A stretch of DNA of 64,000 bases, from the NCBI RefSeq assembly GCF_024757985.1, contig NZ_CP103289.1, positions 4,464,001-4,528,000 on the forward strand. The letters run 5' to 3'. Under the pieces are notes generated by a model that made no database searches, was not told the origin of the DNA, and saw nothing but the letters and a program-made list of their open reading frames with translations. The stretch is from Cellulomonas sp. NS3 (lineage in GTDB: Bacteria > Actinomycetota > Actinomycetes > Actinomycetales > Cellulomonadaceae). A program made the translations under genes and the position numbers. How positions within the stretch are numbered: the first letter of the stretch is position 1; each line of letters begins with the position of its first letter. Positions 51,600 to 60,843 of the stretch are shown piece by piece.

Positions 51600-52790
51600 A
51601 TGGACCTCCACGAGACGCACCGCCCCGAACCCGCCACCACGGCCCGGCCCACGGCCGACCCGACCACCGGGGCGGCGGTGACCGCCACCCGGCGCACCGC
51701 CGCCGTGACCACCGCCGTCCCGCCCCCGAGCCGCCCACCACGGCACGTCCGCGTCGTGCCCGTGCTCACCGCCGCGTGGTGGAGCGTCTCCGAGCTGGTC
51801 GCGCTCACGGTCACGCTGCTCGGCGGCACGCTGCCCGTCGGCGACGCGTCGCCCGACGCCGTCGGCACCCTGCTGCACGACGTGCCCGGCTCGACGCTCA
51901 GCCTGCTCGTCGTCCTCCTCGCGCTCGTCGGCGCGACGCTCGCCGTCGGGATGGCGCGCGCCCGCCGGTCGGCCGTCCCCGCCCCGGCGCGCAGGGCCGC
52001 GACCGTCGCCGCGGCCGTGACCGTCGCGGGTGCGGTCACGCTCACGGACGCCTCGATCCTCGCGCGGCTCGGCTACCTGCCGCTGCTCGTGGTGCGGGCG
52101 CCCTTCGACGAGAAGTACCGGGAGGCGTTCGCCGGCTACGTCGCCCCGGGGGTCCTCGTGCAGTACCTCGCGCTCGGTGGTGCGGTCCTGCTGGCGTGGG
52201 CCACGGTGCTGTTCCGCCGCCGTGCCCGCGGCGCGTGCGCGGTGTGCGGGCGGGCCGTCGACCACCCGGAGCCCGCGTGGCGGACCCCGGCCCGCGCCGC
52301 GGTGTGGGGCCGGCGCTGGGCGCTCGTCGCCGCGGTGATCCCCGCGCTGTACGCCGCGACGCGGCTCGCGTGGGTCGCGGGCTACCCGTTCGGGATGCAG
52401 CCCGACGACTACGACGCGATGGTGGCCGACGGCATGCTCCCCGCGGCGTTCGGGCTCGCGGCGTTCGCGCTCGTCGGCTCCGTGCTCACGCTCGGCCTGT
52501 TCCAGCGCTGGGGCGAGGTGTTCCCGCGCTGGATGGTCGGGCTCGCGGGCCGTCGGGTGCCCGTCATGCTCGCCGTCGTGCCCGCGACGCTCGTCGCCGT
52601 GGCGGTCGTGCCGGCCAGCATCACGCTGCTCGCCATCGGCCCGGACCAGCTCCGCGCGGAGGCCGCCGAGAGCTGGGGTGCCCTGGCCCCGATGCTGCTG
52701 TGGCCGCTGTGGGGACCGGCCCTCGGCGCCGCGACGTACGCCTACCACCTGCGTCGCCGCCCCGCCTGCCGCACGTGCGGGCTCGGCTGA
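51600..52790 (+). CDS. Polytopic membrane protein of unknown function
   Basis: The 396-residue protein has a Thr/Pro-rich cytoplasmic start of about 48 residues and about eight membrane helices. A CAVCGRAVDHPEPAW segment between helices four and five, and CRTCG at the C-terminus, give two Cys pairs that could form one zinc site. The hydrophilic loop with QPDDYDAMVADGM is notable. I do not recognise a family. ATG at 51600 follows GAGGAGGGTGGAGCC. It is upstream of a terminator and a sigma factor gene. Confidence 0.78.
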   Translation: MDLHETHRPEPATTARPTADPTTGAAVTATRRTAAVTTAVPPPSRPPRHVRVVPVLTAAWWSVSELVALTVTLLGGTLPVGDASPDAVGTLLHDVPGSTLSLLVVLLALVGATLAVGMARARRSAVPAPARRAATVAAAVTVAGAVTLTDASILARLGYLPLLVVRAPFDEKYREAFAGYVAPGVLVQYLALGGAVLLAWATVLFRRRARGACAVCGRAVDHPEPAWRTPARAAVWGRRWALVAAVIPALYAATRLAWVAGYPFGMQPDDYDAMVADGMLPAAFGLAAFALVGSVLTLGLFQRWGEVFPRWMVGLAGRRVPVMLAVVPATLVAVAVVPASITLLAIGPDQLRAEAAESWGALAPMLLWPLWGPALGAATYAYHLRRRPACRTCGLG

Positions 52791-52799
52791 CCGACGAGC

Positions 52800-52839
52800 C
52801 CGGCCCGGCCGCGCGGACCACCCCGCGCGGCCGGGCCGG
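52800..52839. terminator. Strong hairpin terminator
   Basis: A perfect 17-bp GC stem with a 6-nt loop begins 9 nt after the stop of the membrane protein gene. Confidence 0.75.
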
Positions 52840-52898
52840 CACGCGTGGGCCGGTCGGGTGAATTCGCCCCGCACGCCGCCGTCGACCGCCGTGCCGGG

Positions 52899-52904
52899 CA
52901 TGCT
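52899..52904 (+). promoter_or_regulatory. Leaderless-type -10 (CATGCT) for the sigma factor gene
   Basis: CATGCT ends 6 nt before the GTG at 52911. Confidence 0.45.
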
Positions 52905-52910
52905 GGACCG

Positions 52911-53459
52911 GTGCTCGCCGACTTCGACCCCGTGCTGGCCTCGGCCCGCCGCGGGTCGCCCGAGGCGTTCCAGGCGCTCTACGCCGATCTCGTGCGCCCG
53001 GTCGCCGCGTACCTGCGCGGCAAGGGGGTCCCGGACGTCGAGGACCTGACGAGCGAGGTCTTCCTCGCGGTGTTCACCGGGCTCGAGCGCTTCTCGGGCG
53101 GCCAGGCCGACTTCCGGTCCTGGGTCTTCACGATCGCGCACCGCCGCGTCGTCGACCACTGGCGCCGCGCGTCGCGCACCCCCGGCACGGCCGGGTACGA
53201 CGCCGAGGACGACCCCCGCACGGCGCCGTCCGCGGAGGACGAGGCGCTCGTGGACCTGGGCTCCGCGCGCGTGCACGAGCTGCTCGCCGAGCTCACGCCC
53301 GACCAGCGCGACGTGATGCTGCTGCGCGTCGTCGCCGACCTCACCGTCGAGCAGGTGGCCGAGGTCGTCGGCAAGCCGCCCGGGGCGGTCAAGGCCCTCC
53401 AGCGGCGTGCGCTCGCGGCGCTCCGCCGACTCGTCGAGGCGGAGGGCGTACCCCTGTGA
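52911..53459 (+). CDS. ECF-type RNA polymerase sigma factor
   Basis: The 182-residue factor has sigma region 2 (about 14-80, VEDLTSEVFLAVFTGLERF, FRSWVFTIAHRRVVDHWRR) and region 4 (about 125-178, ELTPDQRDVMLLRVVADLTVEQVAEVVGKPPGAVKALQRRALAALRR), joined by an acidic linker with no region 3. It would direct RNA polymerase to a small regulon, possibly envelope stress. Its stop overlaps the start of the next gene (GTGA), a common arrangement for an anti-sigma partner. Confidence 0.92.
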   Translation: MLADFDPVLASARRGSPEAFQALYADLVRPVAAYLRGKGVPDVEDLTSEVFLAVFTGLERFSGGQADFRSWVFTIAHRRVVDHWRRASRTPGTAGYDAEDDPRTAPSAEDEALVDLGSARVHELLAELTPDQRDVMLLRVVADLTVEQVAEVVGKPPGAVKALQRRALAALRRLVEAEGVPL

Positions 53460-54508
53460 GGCCCTCCGACGATGACGCTCGTGTGAGGGCGTGCGCGGAC
53501 GACGCGGTGCTGTCCGGGACGGGTGACACCGAACCGGCGCTCCACGCGTGGATCGCCACGCTCCGTGCGACGGCCGACGCCCCGGCGCCGGCACCGACCA
53601 CCGCCCTCGCCACGCTCCTGCGGACGGGCCGCCCCCCTGTGCCCGCCGCGGTGCCGACTGCGTCGCGGTTCCCCCTGCGCGTACGGGCACGACGGGTCGT
53701 GGCGAGGGCGGCGGCACTCGGGGTCACCGGCAAGCTCGCGCTCGGCACCGGCGTCGCGTTCGCGTCGGTGGGTGCCGTCGCGACCGTCGAGGCCGTGCCC
53801 GACCCGCTCCAGGACCCTGCGAGCGCCGTCGTCGTCGAGCTCGTCGACGCGCTCACGCTCGGCACCGTCGAGCTCACGCCGCACGGCTCGCGGCCGGCCG
53901 GCACGCCTCTCGGGGGACCCGTCGCGCCCGGGGCGGTCGTCCCCGGCCTGCCCGACGCGCTGGCGGCGACGCCGGGGACGGCCCCGGCGGACGGTTCGCC
54001 TGCCGGGGCCTCGGTCCCCGGACAGCGCGGCCTCGCGGCCGACCCGGCCGCGGCGTCGCCCGGACCGCGCGTGACGCTGCCGTCGGTCCCGGGCACCGGC
54101 GTGCCGTCCGGAACCGTCCCAGGCAGCGGCAACGGCAACGGCAAGGGCGTCCCGGCGGGGAGCGTGCCGGGCGAGAGGCCCGGTGTGCCCTCGGGGAGCA
54201 GCCCGGGCAACGGCCTCGGCCGGCCCTCCGGGACGGTGCCCGGCAACGGTCACGACCTCCCCTCCAGGACGGTGCCCGGCAACGGCACCCCACCGGTCGC
54301 TGTCCCACCCGCGCGGGATCCCGGTCCGCCCGCGCACGCACCGGCAGCGGATGTCGCCGTGCCCGGCGTGGGCGACGCCGCCGGCCCGGGCGGCGCCCCC
54401 GGGGCGGGTCGCGGGCAGGGGACGCCCGGCGCGGGCCCGGGAGCCTCGGGCAGCGCGCCGGCGAACGACGCGGCGTCGGGCACGGGCCCGGCGCGCACCA
54501 CCCCCTGA
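53456..54508 (+). CDS. Sigma-coupled membrane protein with repetitive Gly/Pro tail
   Basis: The 350-residue protein is translationally coupled to the sigma factor (GTGA). The first 75 residues are a helical, charged domain; a single hydrophobic helix follows (about 93-113, TGKLALGTGVAFASVGAVA). The rest is a low-complexity, probably exported tail with repeats like SGTVPGNG and SRTVPGNG. The layout (cytoplasmic domain, one span, external tail) suits an anti-sigma factor, but no zinc-binding HxxxCxxC motif is present, so the anti-sigma role is inferred from coupling alone. Confidence 0.65.
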   Translation: MRPSDDDARVRACADDAVLSGTGDTEPALHAWIATLRATADAPAPAPTTALATLLRTGRPPVPAAVPTASRFPLRVRARRVVARAAALGVTGKLALGTGVAFASVGAVATVEAVPDPLQDPASAVVVELVDALTLGTVELTPHGSRPAGTPLGGPVAPGAVVPGLPDALAATPGTAPADGSPAGASVPGQRGLAADPAAASPGPRVTLPSVPGTGVPSGTVPGSGNGNGKGVPAGSVPGERPGVPSGSSPGNGLGRPSGTVPGNGHDLPSRTVPGNGTPPVAVPPARDPGPPAHAPAADVAVPGVGDAAGPGGAPGAGRGQGTPGAGPGASGSAPANDAASGTGPARTTP

Positions 54509-54633
54509 CCTGCGCCCTGGGCCCCGGAGAAAATTCTGCTCGCGTACCCGTACCCCTGGACGCACGGGCGGCGATGGCAGGAGTGACGGGGGCGTCGCTG
54601 CGCACCCCTGACGACCAGGAGCGAGGTGCGACG

Positions 54634-54705
54634 GTGACCAGCAGACCCACGGGACCGCGTCCCCGGCACCGCTCCGCACGACGCCCGGCCGGGTCCGCTC
54701 GCTGA
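54634..54705 (+). CDS. Possible 23-codon arginine-rich ORF
   Basis: GTG at 54634 follows AGGAGCGAGG by 7 nt, a good ribosome site. The peptide is TSRPTGPRPRHRSARR-like, with six Arg in the second half, and ends 20 nt before a strong hairpin. It could be a tiny basic protein; it may also be chance, since the sequence has no other support. ATG 54574 gives a longer reading without a ribosome site. Confidence 0.25.
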   Translation: MTSRPTGPRPRHRSARRPAGSAR

Positions 54706-54724
54706 CACCCCCGGCTGGTCGGAC

Positions 54725-54757
54725 GACGCCCCGCGATCCCTTCGGTCGTGGGGCGTC
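54725..54757. terminator. Hairpin terminator
   Basis: GACGCCCC and GGGGCGTC form an 8-bp stem with further pairing inside the loop (around CTTCGG). Confidence 0.6.
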
Positions 54758-54884
54758 ACCGTGCCCGGGCGGAGAACGGCGCCACGCCCGTGGTCCGGCT
54801 CCGCCCGACGTCGGCGCCGTGGTGGCGACGCGAGGGATCGGCGGGCCGGTGCTGTCCAGCCTCACGTCGTGGTAACAGCGCGGC

Positions 54885-55892
<1,008 letters not shown>

Positions 55893-56060
55893 GCGTCCGA
55901 GCATGCGCCTCCGCGCGGTGGGCCTCAACCGACCTCGGGGTCGAGGCACCGGGCGCCGTCCGCCGCGAGCGGACCGCGCAGCCGAGCACCCCCAGGAGCG
56001 CGACGCGCGCACCTCCGGCGTGTCTGCGGCACCCGCGCGCCCGGTGTGGGCGATATGTGG

Positions 56061-56066
56061 CATCTT
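56061..56066 (+). promoter_or_regulatory. Leaderless-type -10 (CATCTT) for the secreted HNH gene
   Basis: CATCTT ends 6 nt before the GTG at 56073 and is preceded by ATGTGG, an extended -10-like context also seen before the pentapeptide gene. Confidence 0.4.
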
Positions 56067-56072
56067 GCGCCC

Positions 56073-56822
56073 GTGCCCCCGACCCGCACGATCGTGCCCG
56101 CGCAGCGCCGCCGCGTCCCCCGCACCGTCTGGGTGCTCGTCCTCGTCGCCGCGGTGGCGTTCGGCGTGGGGCTGCCCGCCTGGACCGACGCCGCCGACGC
56201 TGCGCGCTACCCCGTCACCGCCGAGGACCTGGCCGCCGGCCGGGCGGCGCTCGACACCCTCGCCGTCAAGGGCCGCGCACCCAGGACCGGCTACGACCGC
56301 GACGAGTTCGGGCAGGCCTGGGCCGACGTCGACCGCAACGGCTGCGACACCCGCAACGACATCCTCCGCCGGGACCTGACCGACCTGACGTTCAAGCCGG
56401 GGACGCGCGACTGCGTCGTGCTCAGCGGGACCCTCGCCGACCCCTACGGCGGCGAGGTCATCGAGTTCGAGCGCGGACCGCGCAGCTCCGAGGTGCAGAT
56501 CGACCACGTCGTCGCGCTCAACGACGCGTGGCAGAAGGGCGCCCAGCAGTGGACGCCCGAGGTCCGCGAGGCCTTCGCGAACGACCCCGCGAACCTGCTC
56601 GCGGTCGACGGCCCGCTGAACCAGAAGAAGGGCGCCGGCGACGCCGCGACGTGGCTGCCGCCGCGCTCGGGCTACCGCTGCGTGTACGTGCTGCGCCAGA
56701 TCCGCGTGAAGGCCGCCTACGGGCTGTGGGTCACGGCCGCGGAGCACGACGCGATGGACCGCCAGCTCGACCGCTGCCGCGTCGCCCCCGCGGCGGGGGC
56801 GACGCTCACGCCCGCGAGCTGA
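56073..56822 (+). CDS. Exported HNH nuclease (DUF1524/GmrSD C-terminal type)
   Basis: The 249-residue protein has a basic N-terminus, one hydrophobic helix (about 19-36) that acts as signal or anchor, and a DUF1524 domain: [30 protein letters not shown] (His of HNH in DHVV), and [24 protein letters not shown] (Asn and Lys). Such secreted nucleases degrade environmental DNA for nutrient gain or competition. Two Cys pairs (NGCDT/RDCVV; YRCVY/DRCRV) may form disulphides. No immunity gene is adjacent. Confidence 0.88.
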   Translation: MPPTRTIVPAQRRRVPRTVWVLVLVAAVAFGVGLPAWTDAADAARYPVTAEDLAAGRAALDTLAVKGRAPRTGYDRDEFGQAWADVDRNGCDTRNDILRRDLTDLTFKPGTRDCVVLSGTLADPYGGEVIEFERGPRSSEVQIDHVVALNDAWQKGAQQWTPEVREAFANDPANLLAVDGPLNQKKGAGDAATWLPPRSGYRCVYVLRQIRVKAAYGLWVTAAEHDAMDRQLDRCRVAPAAGATLTPAS

Positions 56823-56940
56823 CGGCACGGCCGCACCGACGGACCCTGTGCCGAGCCGTGCGAGGGCGGCGGGGCACGGCGGACCGGACGTCCGGATCAG
56901 GCGCCGCCACGCACGAGCGTGGGACGTCGGCGCCATGTGG

Positions 56941-56946
56941 CACCCT
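56941..56946 (+). promoter_or_regulatory. Leaderless-type -10 (CACCCT) for the pentapeptide gene
   Basis: CACCCT ends 6 nt before the ATG at 56953 and is preceded by ATGTGG, as before the HNH gene. Confidence 0.4.
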
Positions 56947-56952
56947 GACCGC

Positions 56953-57561
56953 ATGCCGCACCTGGAGACGTTCGACGGCCGCCTCGAGCGCGACGGGGAC
57001 TACGAGGCGCTGTCGTTCGACGGCCTCGACCTCAGCGGCGACGACGCCGAGGGCGCGCGGTTCATGGACTGCGCGCTCACCGGGTGCGACCTCGACGGGG
57101 TGCGCCTCGAGGACGCCGAGATCCTCGACACGACGCTCACCACCGTGCGGGCCGGGACGCTCGACGCCCCCGACGCGACGTGGCGCGACGTCGAGCTCGC
57201 CGACTGCCGGCTCGGCGCCGTCCAGGCGTACGGCGGGCAGCTCACGCGTGTGACGATCCGCGGCGGCAAGGTCGACTACCTCAACCTGCGCGACGCACGC
57301 CTCGAGCAGGTGCGGCTCGAGGACTGCGTGCTCGGCGACCTCGACCTCGCGGGTGCGCGCGTGCACGGTCTCGTGCTGGACCGCTGCCGCGTGGGGCGCC
57401 TCGACGTCACGCGCGCGCAGCTCAAGGACGTCGACCTGCGGGGAGCCGAGCTCGCGGGGCTCGACGGGGTCGCCGGGCTCGCGGGCGCGACGATCAGCTC
57501 GGCACAGCTCCTCGAGCTCGCCGGTGCGCTCGCGCGGCACCTCAAGATCACCGTCGACTGA
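56953..57561 (+). CDS. Pentapeptide-repeat protein
   Basis: The 202-residue protein forms a right-handed quadrilateral helix built of A(D/N)LXX-like repeats: [36 protein letters not shown], then [29 protein letters not shown] and [16 protein letters not shown]. Some members mimic DNA and protect gyrase from quinolones, but most have unknown roles. The N- and C-termini lack an obvious extra domain. It is monocistronic. Confidence 0.92.
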   Translation: MPHLETFDGRLERDGDYEALSFDGLDLSGDDAEGARFMDCALTGCDLDGVRLEDAEILDTTLTTVRAGTLDAPDATWRDVELADCRLGAVQAYGGQLTRVTIRGGKVDYLNLRDARLEQVRLEDCVLGDLDLAGARVHGLVLDRCRVGRLDVTRAQLKDVDLRGAELAGLDGVAGLAGATISSAQLLELAGALARHLKITVD

Positions 57562-57670
57562 CGCCCGCGAGCACCTGACCGAGGTGCGACGGTCACGCCC
57601 GCCGCACGCCGCCGTGGTCGTCGTGCACCAGCCCGGCCGACGCCGTCGCCCTCCGCCCCGCTGGGCGGAC

Positions 57671-57709
57671 GGACGGCCCCCGGCGGGCCGTCTCCGCCGG
57701 GGGCCGTCC
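57671..57709. terminator. Bidirectional hairpin terminator
   Basis: A 16-bp stem with a 7-nt loop lies between the convergent pentapeptide and CBM2 genes, 20 nt beyond the stop of the latter. Confidence 0.8.
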
Positions 57710-57729
57710 TGCTCGTGCGGGGGTGTGGG

Positions 57730-58995
57730 TCAGCAGCCGATGCGGCTCGAGGAGACCGCGACGTCGTCGTACCAGAGGGTGTCGCTGCCGTCGCCGTAGC
57801 TCTCCCAGCCGAGCCGCAGGTCGGTGAGCACGGGCGCCCACCCGGCACGCGAGCCCCACTGGCCGTCGACGTCGCGCGTCGGGGTGCCGTCGTTGACGAG
57901 GCCGGTCACGAGCGTGCCGTCGAGCCACGTCGAGAGCCGCCCGTCACGACCGACCGAGTACTCGACGCACGACCAGGTGTTCGTCGGCAGCGGCGCGCTC
58001 AGCGAGACGCCCGTCGGGCTCTGCTCGGGGAGCGTCGCGTCGTCGGACTCGCGGTTCCACTGCAGCGCGCCGTTCTGGCCGCCCATGCGCAGGTCCTTGC
58101 CGCCGTCGGCGCTGTCCCGCATCGCGAGGAACGTCGTGTGCGCCGCGGGCAGCGGGGTCGTGTGCCGGACGTAGAAGCGCACGAAGGCGGTGGACCCGGT
58201 GCCGCTGAGCGCGCCGGCGGCCTGGGCGAACACGTGATTGCAGTAGCCGGCGACACCGTCGACGCGCAGCGACCGGGAGCCGGAGTGCGCGACGGCGGTG
58301 TCGACGCTCACCGTGCCGGTGCCCGAGCAGTTCGGCGAGCCGACCGTCCAGGCGCCCGACGGCGCGGTGCCCGTCTGGGTCTCGAAGCCGTCACAGAACG
58401 ACGAGGAGCCGCACTGCGGGTTCGGGCCGGTCGTCGGCGTCGGGGTCGGCGTGGGCGTCGGGGGCAGGGTCGGGGTGGCGGTCGGGGTGGGCTCGACCGT
58501 GGGGGTGGGGACGACCGTCGGCGTCGGGCTCGGCGTCGTCGGGACCGTCGGCGTGGGCGTGGGCGTCGGGCTCGGCGTCTGGCCGTTGCACGCGACGCCG
58601 TTGACTGCGAAGTCCGTCGGCGAGGCGTTGCTCGACCCGAACGTGCCCTGCAGCCCGAACTCCGCGGACGACCCCGCGGCGAGGTTGCCGTTCCACGAGG
58701 CGTTGGTCGCCGTGACGCTCGACCCGCTCTGCGTCACGCTCGCGTTCCACGCGCCCGAGACCTTCTGGTCACCCGGCCACGTCCAGGTGACGCGCCAGCC
58801 GCTCACGGCGTCGCCCGGCGTGACGCGGACGCTCGTCGTGAAGCCCCCCGGCCACGAGCTCGGCTGGTACGTCACGGTGCACGCGGCGGCCGCCTGCGCG
58901 GAGACGGCGAGCCCGGCCGCCGTGACGGCCCCGACCGCGAGCGTGGCCAGGCCGGCGACGAGCCGGGACGTGCGGTGGCGGAGCGTGGTCCTCAT
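57730..58995 (-). CDS. Secreted CBM2 protein with Cip1-like (polysaccharide lyase-like) module
   Basis: The 421-residue extracellular protein has a signal peptide (1-36, ending SAQAAA), a family 2 carbohydrate-binding module (about 38-135; CTVTYQPSSWPGGF, GWRVTWTWPGDQKV, SWNGNLAAGSSAEFG, with binding-face Trp) that attaches to cellulose, a Pro/Thr linker (about 140-192), and a C-terminal module with CDGFETQTG, HSGSRSLRVDG, FVRFYVRH and TWSCVEYSVG. The last resembles Cip1 of cellulolytic fungi, which is linked to glucuronan lyase activity. That match is from memory. GAGAGGA is 12 nt upstream of ATG 58995. No catalytic residues are asserted. Confidence 0.75.
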   Translation of the reverse strand: MRTTLRHRTSRLVAGLATLAVGAVTAAGLAVSAQAAAACTVTYQPSSWPGGFTTSVRVTPGDAVSGWRVTWTWPGDQKVSGAWNASVTQSGSSVTATNASWNGNLAAGSSAEFGLQGTFGSSNASPTDFAVNGVACNGQTPSPTPTPTPTVPTTPSPTPTVVPTPTVEPTPTATPTLPPTPTPTPTPTTGPNPQCGSSSFCDGFETQTGTAPSGAWTVGSPNCSGTGTVSVDTAVAHSGSRSLRVDGVAGYCNHVFAQAAGALSGTGSTAFVRFYVRHTTPLPAAHTTFLAMRDSADGGKDLRMGGQNGALQWNRESDDATLPEQSPTGVSLSAPLPTNTWSCVEYSVGRDGRLSTWLDGTLVTGLVNDGTPTRDVDGQWGSRAGWAPVLTDLRLGWESYGDGSDTLWYDDVAVSSSRIGC

Positions 58996-59369
58996 GCGGT
59001 GACGTCCTCTCGGGCGGCCATCGACGCGCCCCCTGCTGAGCGCGATGACGTCGCCGGGGCGCACGTCGGGCCGTGGTCGGGCGGGCAGGGTCGTGACCTG
59101 CGGTCACGGGAGCCCGGGGTGGCGGGCGGGCACGCGCACCACGGCGTCGTGGGGATGCGTGTGCGTCGGACGCTAGCGGCGGGCGCCGAGGCCTCCCAGC
59201 GCGCCAATCGTTTAGGGCCACCGTCGTTCAGGGCCACCGTCGTTCAGGGCCACCGTCGTTCAGGGCCACCGTCGTTCAGGGCCACCGCGCGGCCCGGCGC
59301 GCGTTCCTGCTGCCGTTCGAGCGCTCGGACTCCGACGTCGTGCTGGACATCCGGGCGGGCTGAGGCGCG
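58996..59369. other. Intergenic region upstream of the CBM2 gene
   Basis: The 374-bp gap contains the CBM2 promoter side, the 16-bp tandem repeats at 59210-59289, an inverted repeat CGAGCGCTCG at 59318-59327, and a plus-strand 25-codon tail (ending LPFERSDSDVVLDIRAG, stop at 59361-59363) that reads like the end of a lost gene. Confidence 0.4.
59210..59289. repeat. Five tandem copies of a 16-bp unit
   Basis: GTTCAGGGCCACCGTC repeats exactly at 59226, 59242 and 59258; the copy at 59210 has one change (GTTT) and that at 59274 ends in GCG. The units are 16 bp, so they are not codon-based. They lie 215 bp upstream of the CBM2 gene start and downstream of the acyltransferase gene. Confidence 0.95.
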
Positions 59370-59948
59370 TTACGCGGCGGTCTCCTCGCGCAGGCGCGGC
59401 TCGGTGCGGCGGGACGGCACGACGCCGGACTTGTCGGCGTAGAACGCGCGGACCTGCTCCATGTCCGCGCGGACGTCCCCGGTCAGGGTCATCGTCGGGC
59501 CCAGGCCGGACGTGCGGGTCGGGCGGTCGACGTACCCGAGGGTCACGGGCAGGCCCGCCTCGCGCGCGATCCGGTAGAAGCCCGACTTCCAGTACTCGGC
59601 CTTGCTGCGCGTGCCCTCGGGGGTGATGACGAGGTAGAACCGCTCGCCGGCGCGCACGCGGGCCACGAGGTCGTCGACGAGCCCGGCGGGGTTGCTCCGG
59701 TCGACCGGGATGCCACCGAGGGCGCGCATGAGCGGACCGAACGGCGGCGCGAACAGCGACCGCTTGCCGAGGTAGCGGATGTGCAGCCCCTGCGACCAGC
59801 AGATCGCGAGCATGAACAGGAAGTCCCAGTTCGAGGTGTGCGGTGCCCCGATGAGGATGCCGGCGCCGTCGGCGGGGACGTGCTCGGTGCGGAGCCGGTA
59901 GCGGCTCACCGCCCAGAAGGTGCTGGCCAGGGCGCGACGGATCCTCAT
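59370..59948 (-). CDS. 1-acyl-glycerol-3-phosphate acyltransferase (PlsC-like)
   Basis: The 192-residue membrane-associated enzyme transfers a fatty acyl group to a lipid acceptor. The catalytic HX4D motif is PHTSNWD, and a second motif is TPEGTRSKAEYWKSGFYRIA (substrate phosphate binding). PVDRSNPAG gives the third block. The family is often involved in phospholipid synthesis. ATG at 59948 lies 6 nt after TACCCT. It is short, lacking the extra N-terminal helices of classical PlsC. Confidence 0.92.
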   Translation of the reverse strand: MRIRRALASTFWAVSRYRLRTEHVPADGAGILIGAPHTSNWDFLFMLAICWSQGLHIRYLGKRSLFAPPFGPLMRALGGIPVDRSNPAGLVDDLVARVRAGERFYLVITPEGTRSKAEYWKSGFYRIAREAGLPVTLGYVDRPTRTSGLGPTMTLTGDVRADMEQVRAFYADKSGVVPSRRTEPRLREETAA

Positions 59949-59954
59949 GCGGCG

Positions 59955-59960
59955 AGGGTA
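59955..59960 (-). promoter_or_regulatory. Leaderless-type -10 (TACCCT) for the acyltransferase
   Basis: On the minus strand TACCCT ends 6 nt before the ATG at 59948. Confidence 0.5.
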
Positions 59961-60020
59961 CGAGGCGTGTGCGGCTGCCGCCGAACGCGGGCGCCCGGTT
60001 CACCCCTCCCCCGGGCCGGG

Positions 60021-60026
60021 CAGACT
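60021..60026 (+). promoter_or_regulatory. Leaderless-type -10 (CAGACT) for the ComB-like gene
   Basis: CAGACT ends 7 nt before the GTG at 60034. Confidence 0.45.
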
Positions 60027-60033
60027 GGGCCGC

Positions 60034-60798
60034 GTGACCAGGCTGGACGGGGGCTCCCCGCACGCGCAGACGGGCCACGGCGTCCGGTTCGACTGGGGGC
60101 TCGACGGCGCGCTCGCCGTGGCGGCGGGAGCGGACGTCGCCGTCGTCGTCGACGTGCTGTCGTTCACGACCGCGGTGGGCGTCGCGCTCGACGCGGGCAC
60201 CGAGGTGCTCCCCTACCGCTGGGCCGACGGCACCGCGGCGGCGTTCGCGGAACGGCACGGCGCGGTGCTCGCGCGTCCCCGGTCCGCCGCGGGGCCGGGC
60301 GACCTGTCGCTGTCCCCGGTGAGCATCCGGGCGGCGTCCGGGGTGCGCCGGCTCGTGCTGCCGTCGCCGAACGGGTCGACGATCTGCTGGCACCTCGCGG
60401 AGCGGCTCGGGGTGCCGACGGTGCTCGCGGCGTCGCTGCGGAACGCGGCGGCCGTGGCCCGGTGGGTCGCGGAGCGCCCGGACGCCGGGCGGCTGACCGT
60501 CGCGGTGGTCGCGGCGGGAGAGCGGTGGCCGAGCGGCGCGCTGCGGCCGGCGGTCGAGGACGCGTGGGGTGCCGCGGCGGTGCTGCGCGGGCTGCCCGGG
60601 GAGGCCCTGTCGCCCGAGGCGCGGTCGGTCGCGGCGCTCGTCCCGCACGGTGACGTGGCCGACGCCCTCGCCGGGTGCGCCAGCGGGCTCGAGCTCGTCG
60701 CGGACGGGTACGCCGGCGACGTGCGCGTCGCGGCCGAGGTCGACGCGAGCCGCGTCGTCCCCGGGCTCGTCGGCGGCCGGTTCGTCGACGTCGCCTGA
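60034..60798 (+). CDS. 2-phosphosulfolactate phosphatase family protein (ComB-like)
   Basis: The 254-residue protein has the ComB pattern: VVVDVLSFTTAVGVALDAGTEVLPYRW (metal-binding Asp), LVLPSPNGSTICW, VLAASLRNAAAVARW, and VAAGERWPSGALRPAVEDAWGAAAVL. ComB removes phosphate from 2-phosphosulfolactate in coenzyme M synthesis in archaea; bacterial homologues lack that pathway, so the substrate here is uncertain. Confidence 0.9.
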   Translation: MTRLDGGSPHAQTGHGVRFDWGLDGALAVAAGADVAVVVDVLSFTTAVGVALDAGTEVLPYRWADGTAAAFAERHGAVLARPRSAAGPGDLSLSPVSIRAASGVRRLVLPSPNGSTICWHLAERLGVPTVLAASLRNAAAVARWVAERPDAGRLTVAVVAAGERWPSGALRPAVEDAWGAAAVLRGLPGEALSPEARSVAALVPHGDVADALAGCASGLELVADGYAGDVRVAAEVDASRVVPGLVGGRFVDVA

Positions 60799-60843
60799 CC
60801 CGGTCGGCTCGCGCGCGGACGTCCGCGCCCGTGCGCGGGTGGC

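Larger units (their letters stand above)
54509..54884. other. Intergenic region after the sigma factor operon
   Basis: The 376-bp gap contains an AT patch (GAGAAAATTCT at about 54528-54538) which stands out against this GC content, a small ORF at 54634-54705 and a strong hairpin at 54725-54757. The remainder, up to the end of the convergent aldo/keto reductase gene, shows nothing I can interpret. Confidence 0.4.

Noticed and set aside
59318-59327. CGAGCGCTCG as a CebR/CelR-type cellulase operator
   Set aside because: It matches only the central part of TGGGAGCGCTCCCA and lies inside a protein-like reading over 300 bp from the CBM2 start, so it is most likely fortuitous.
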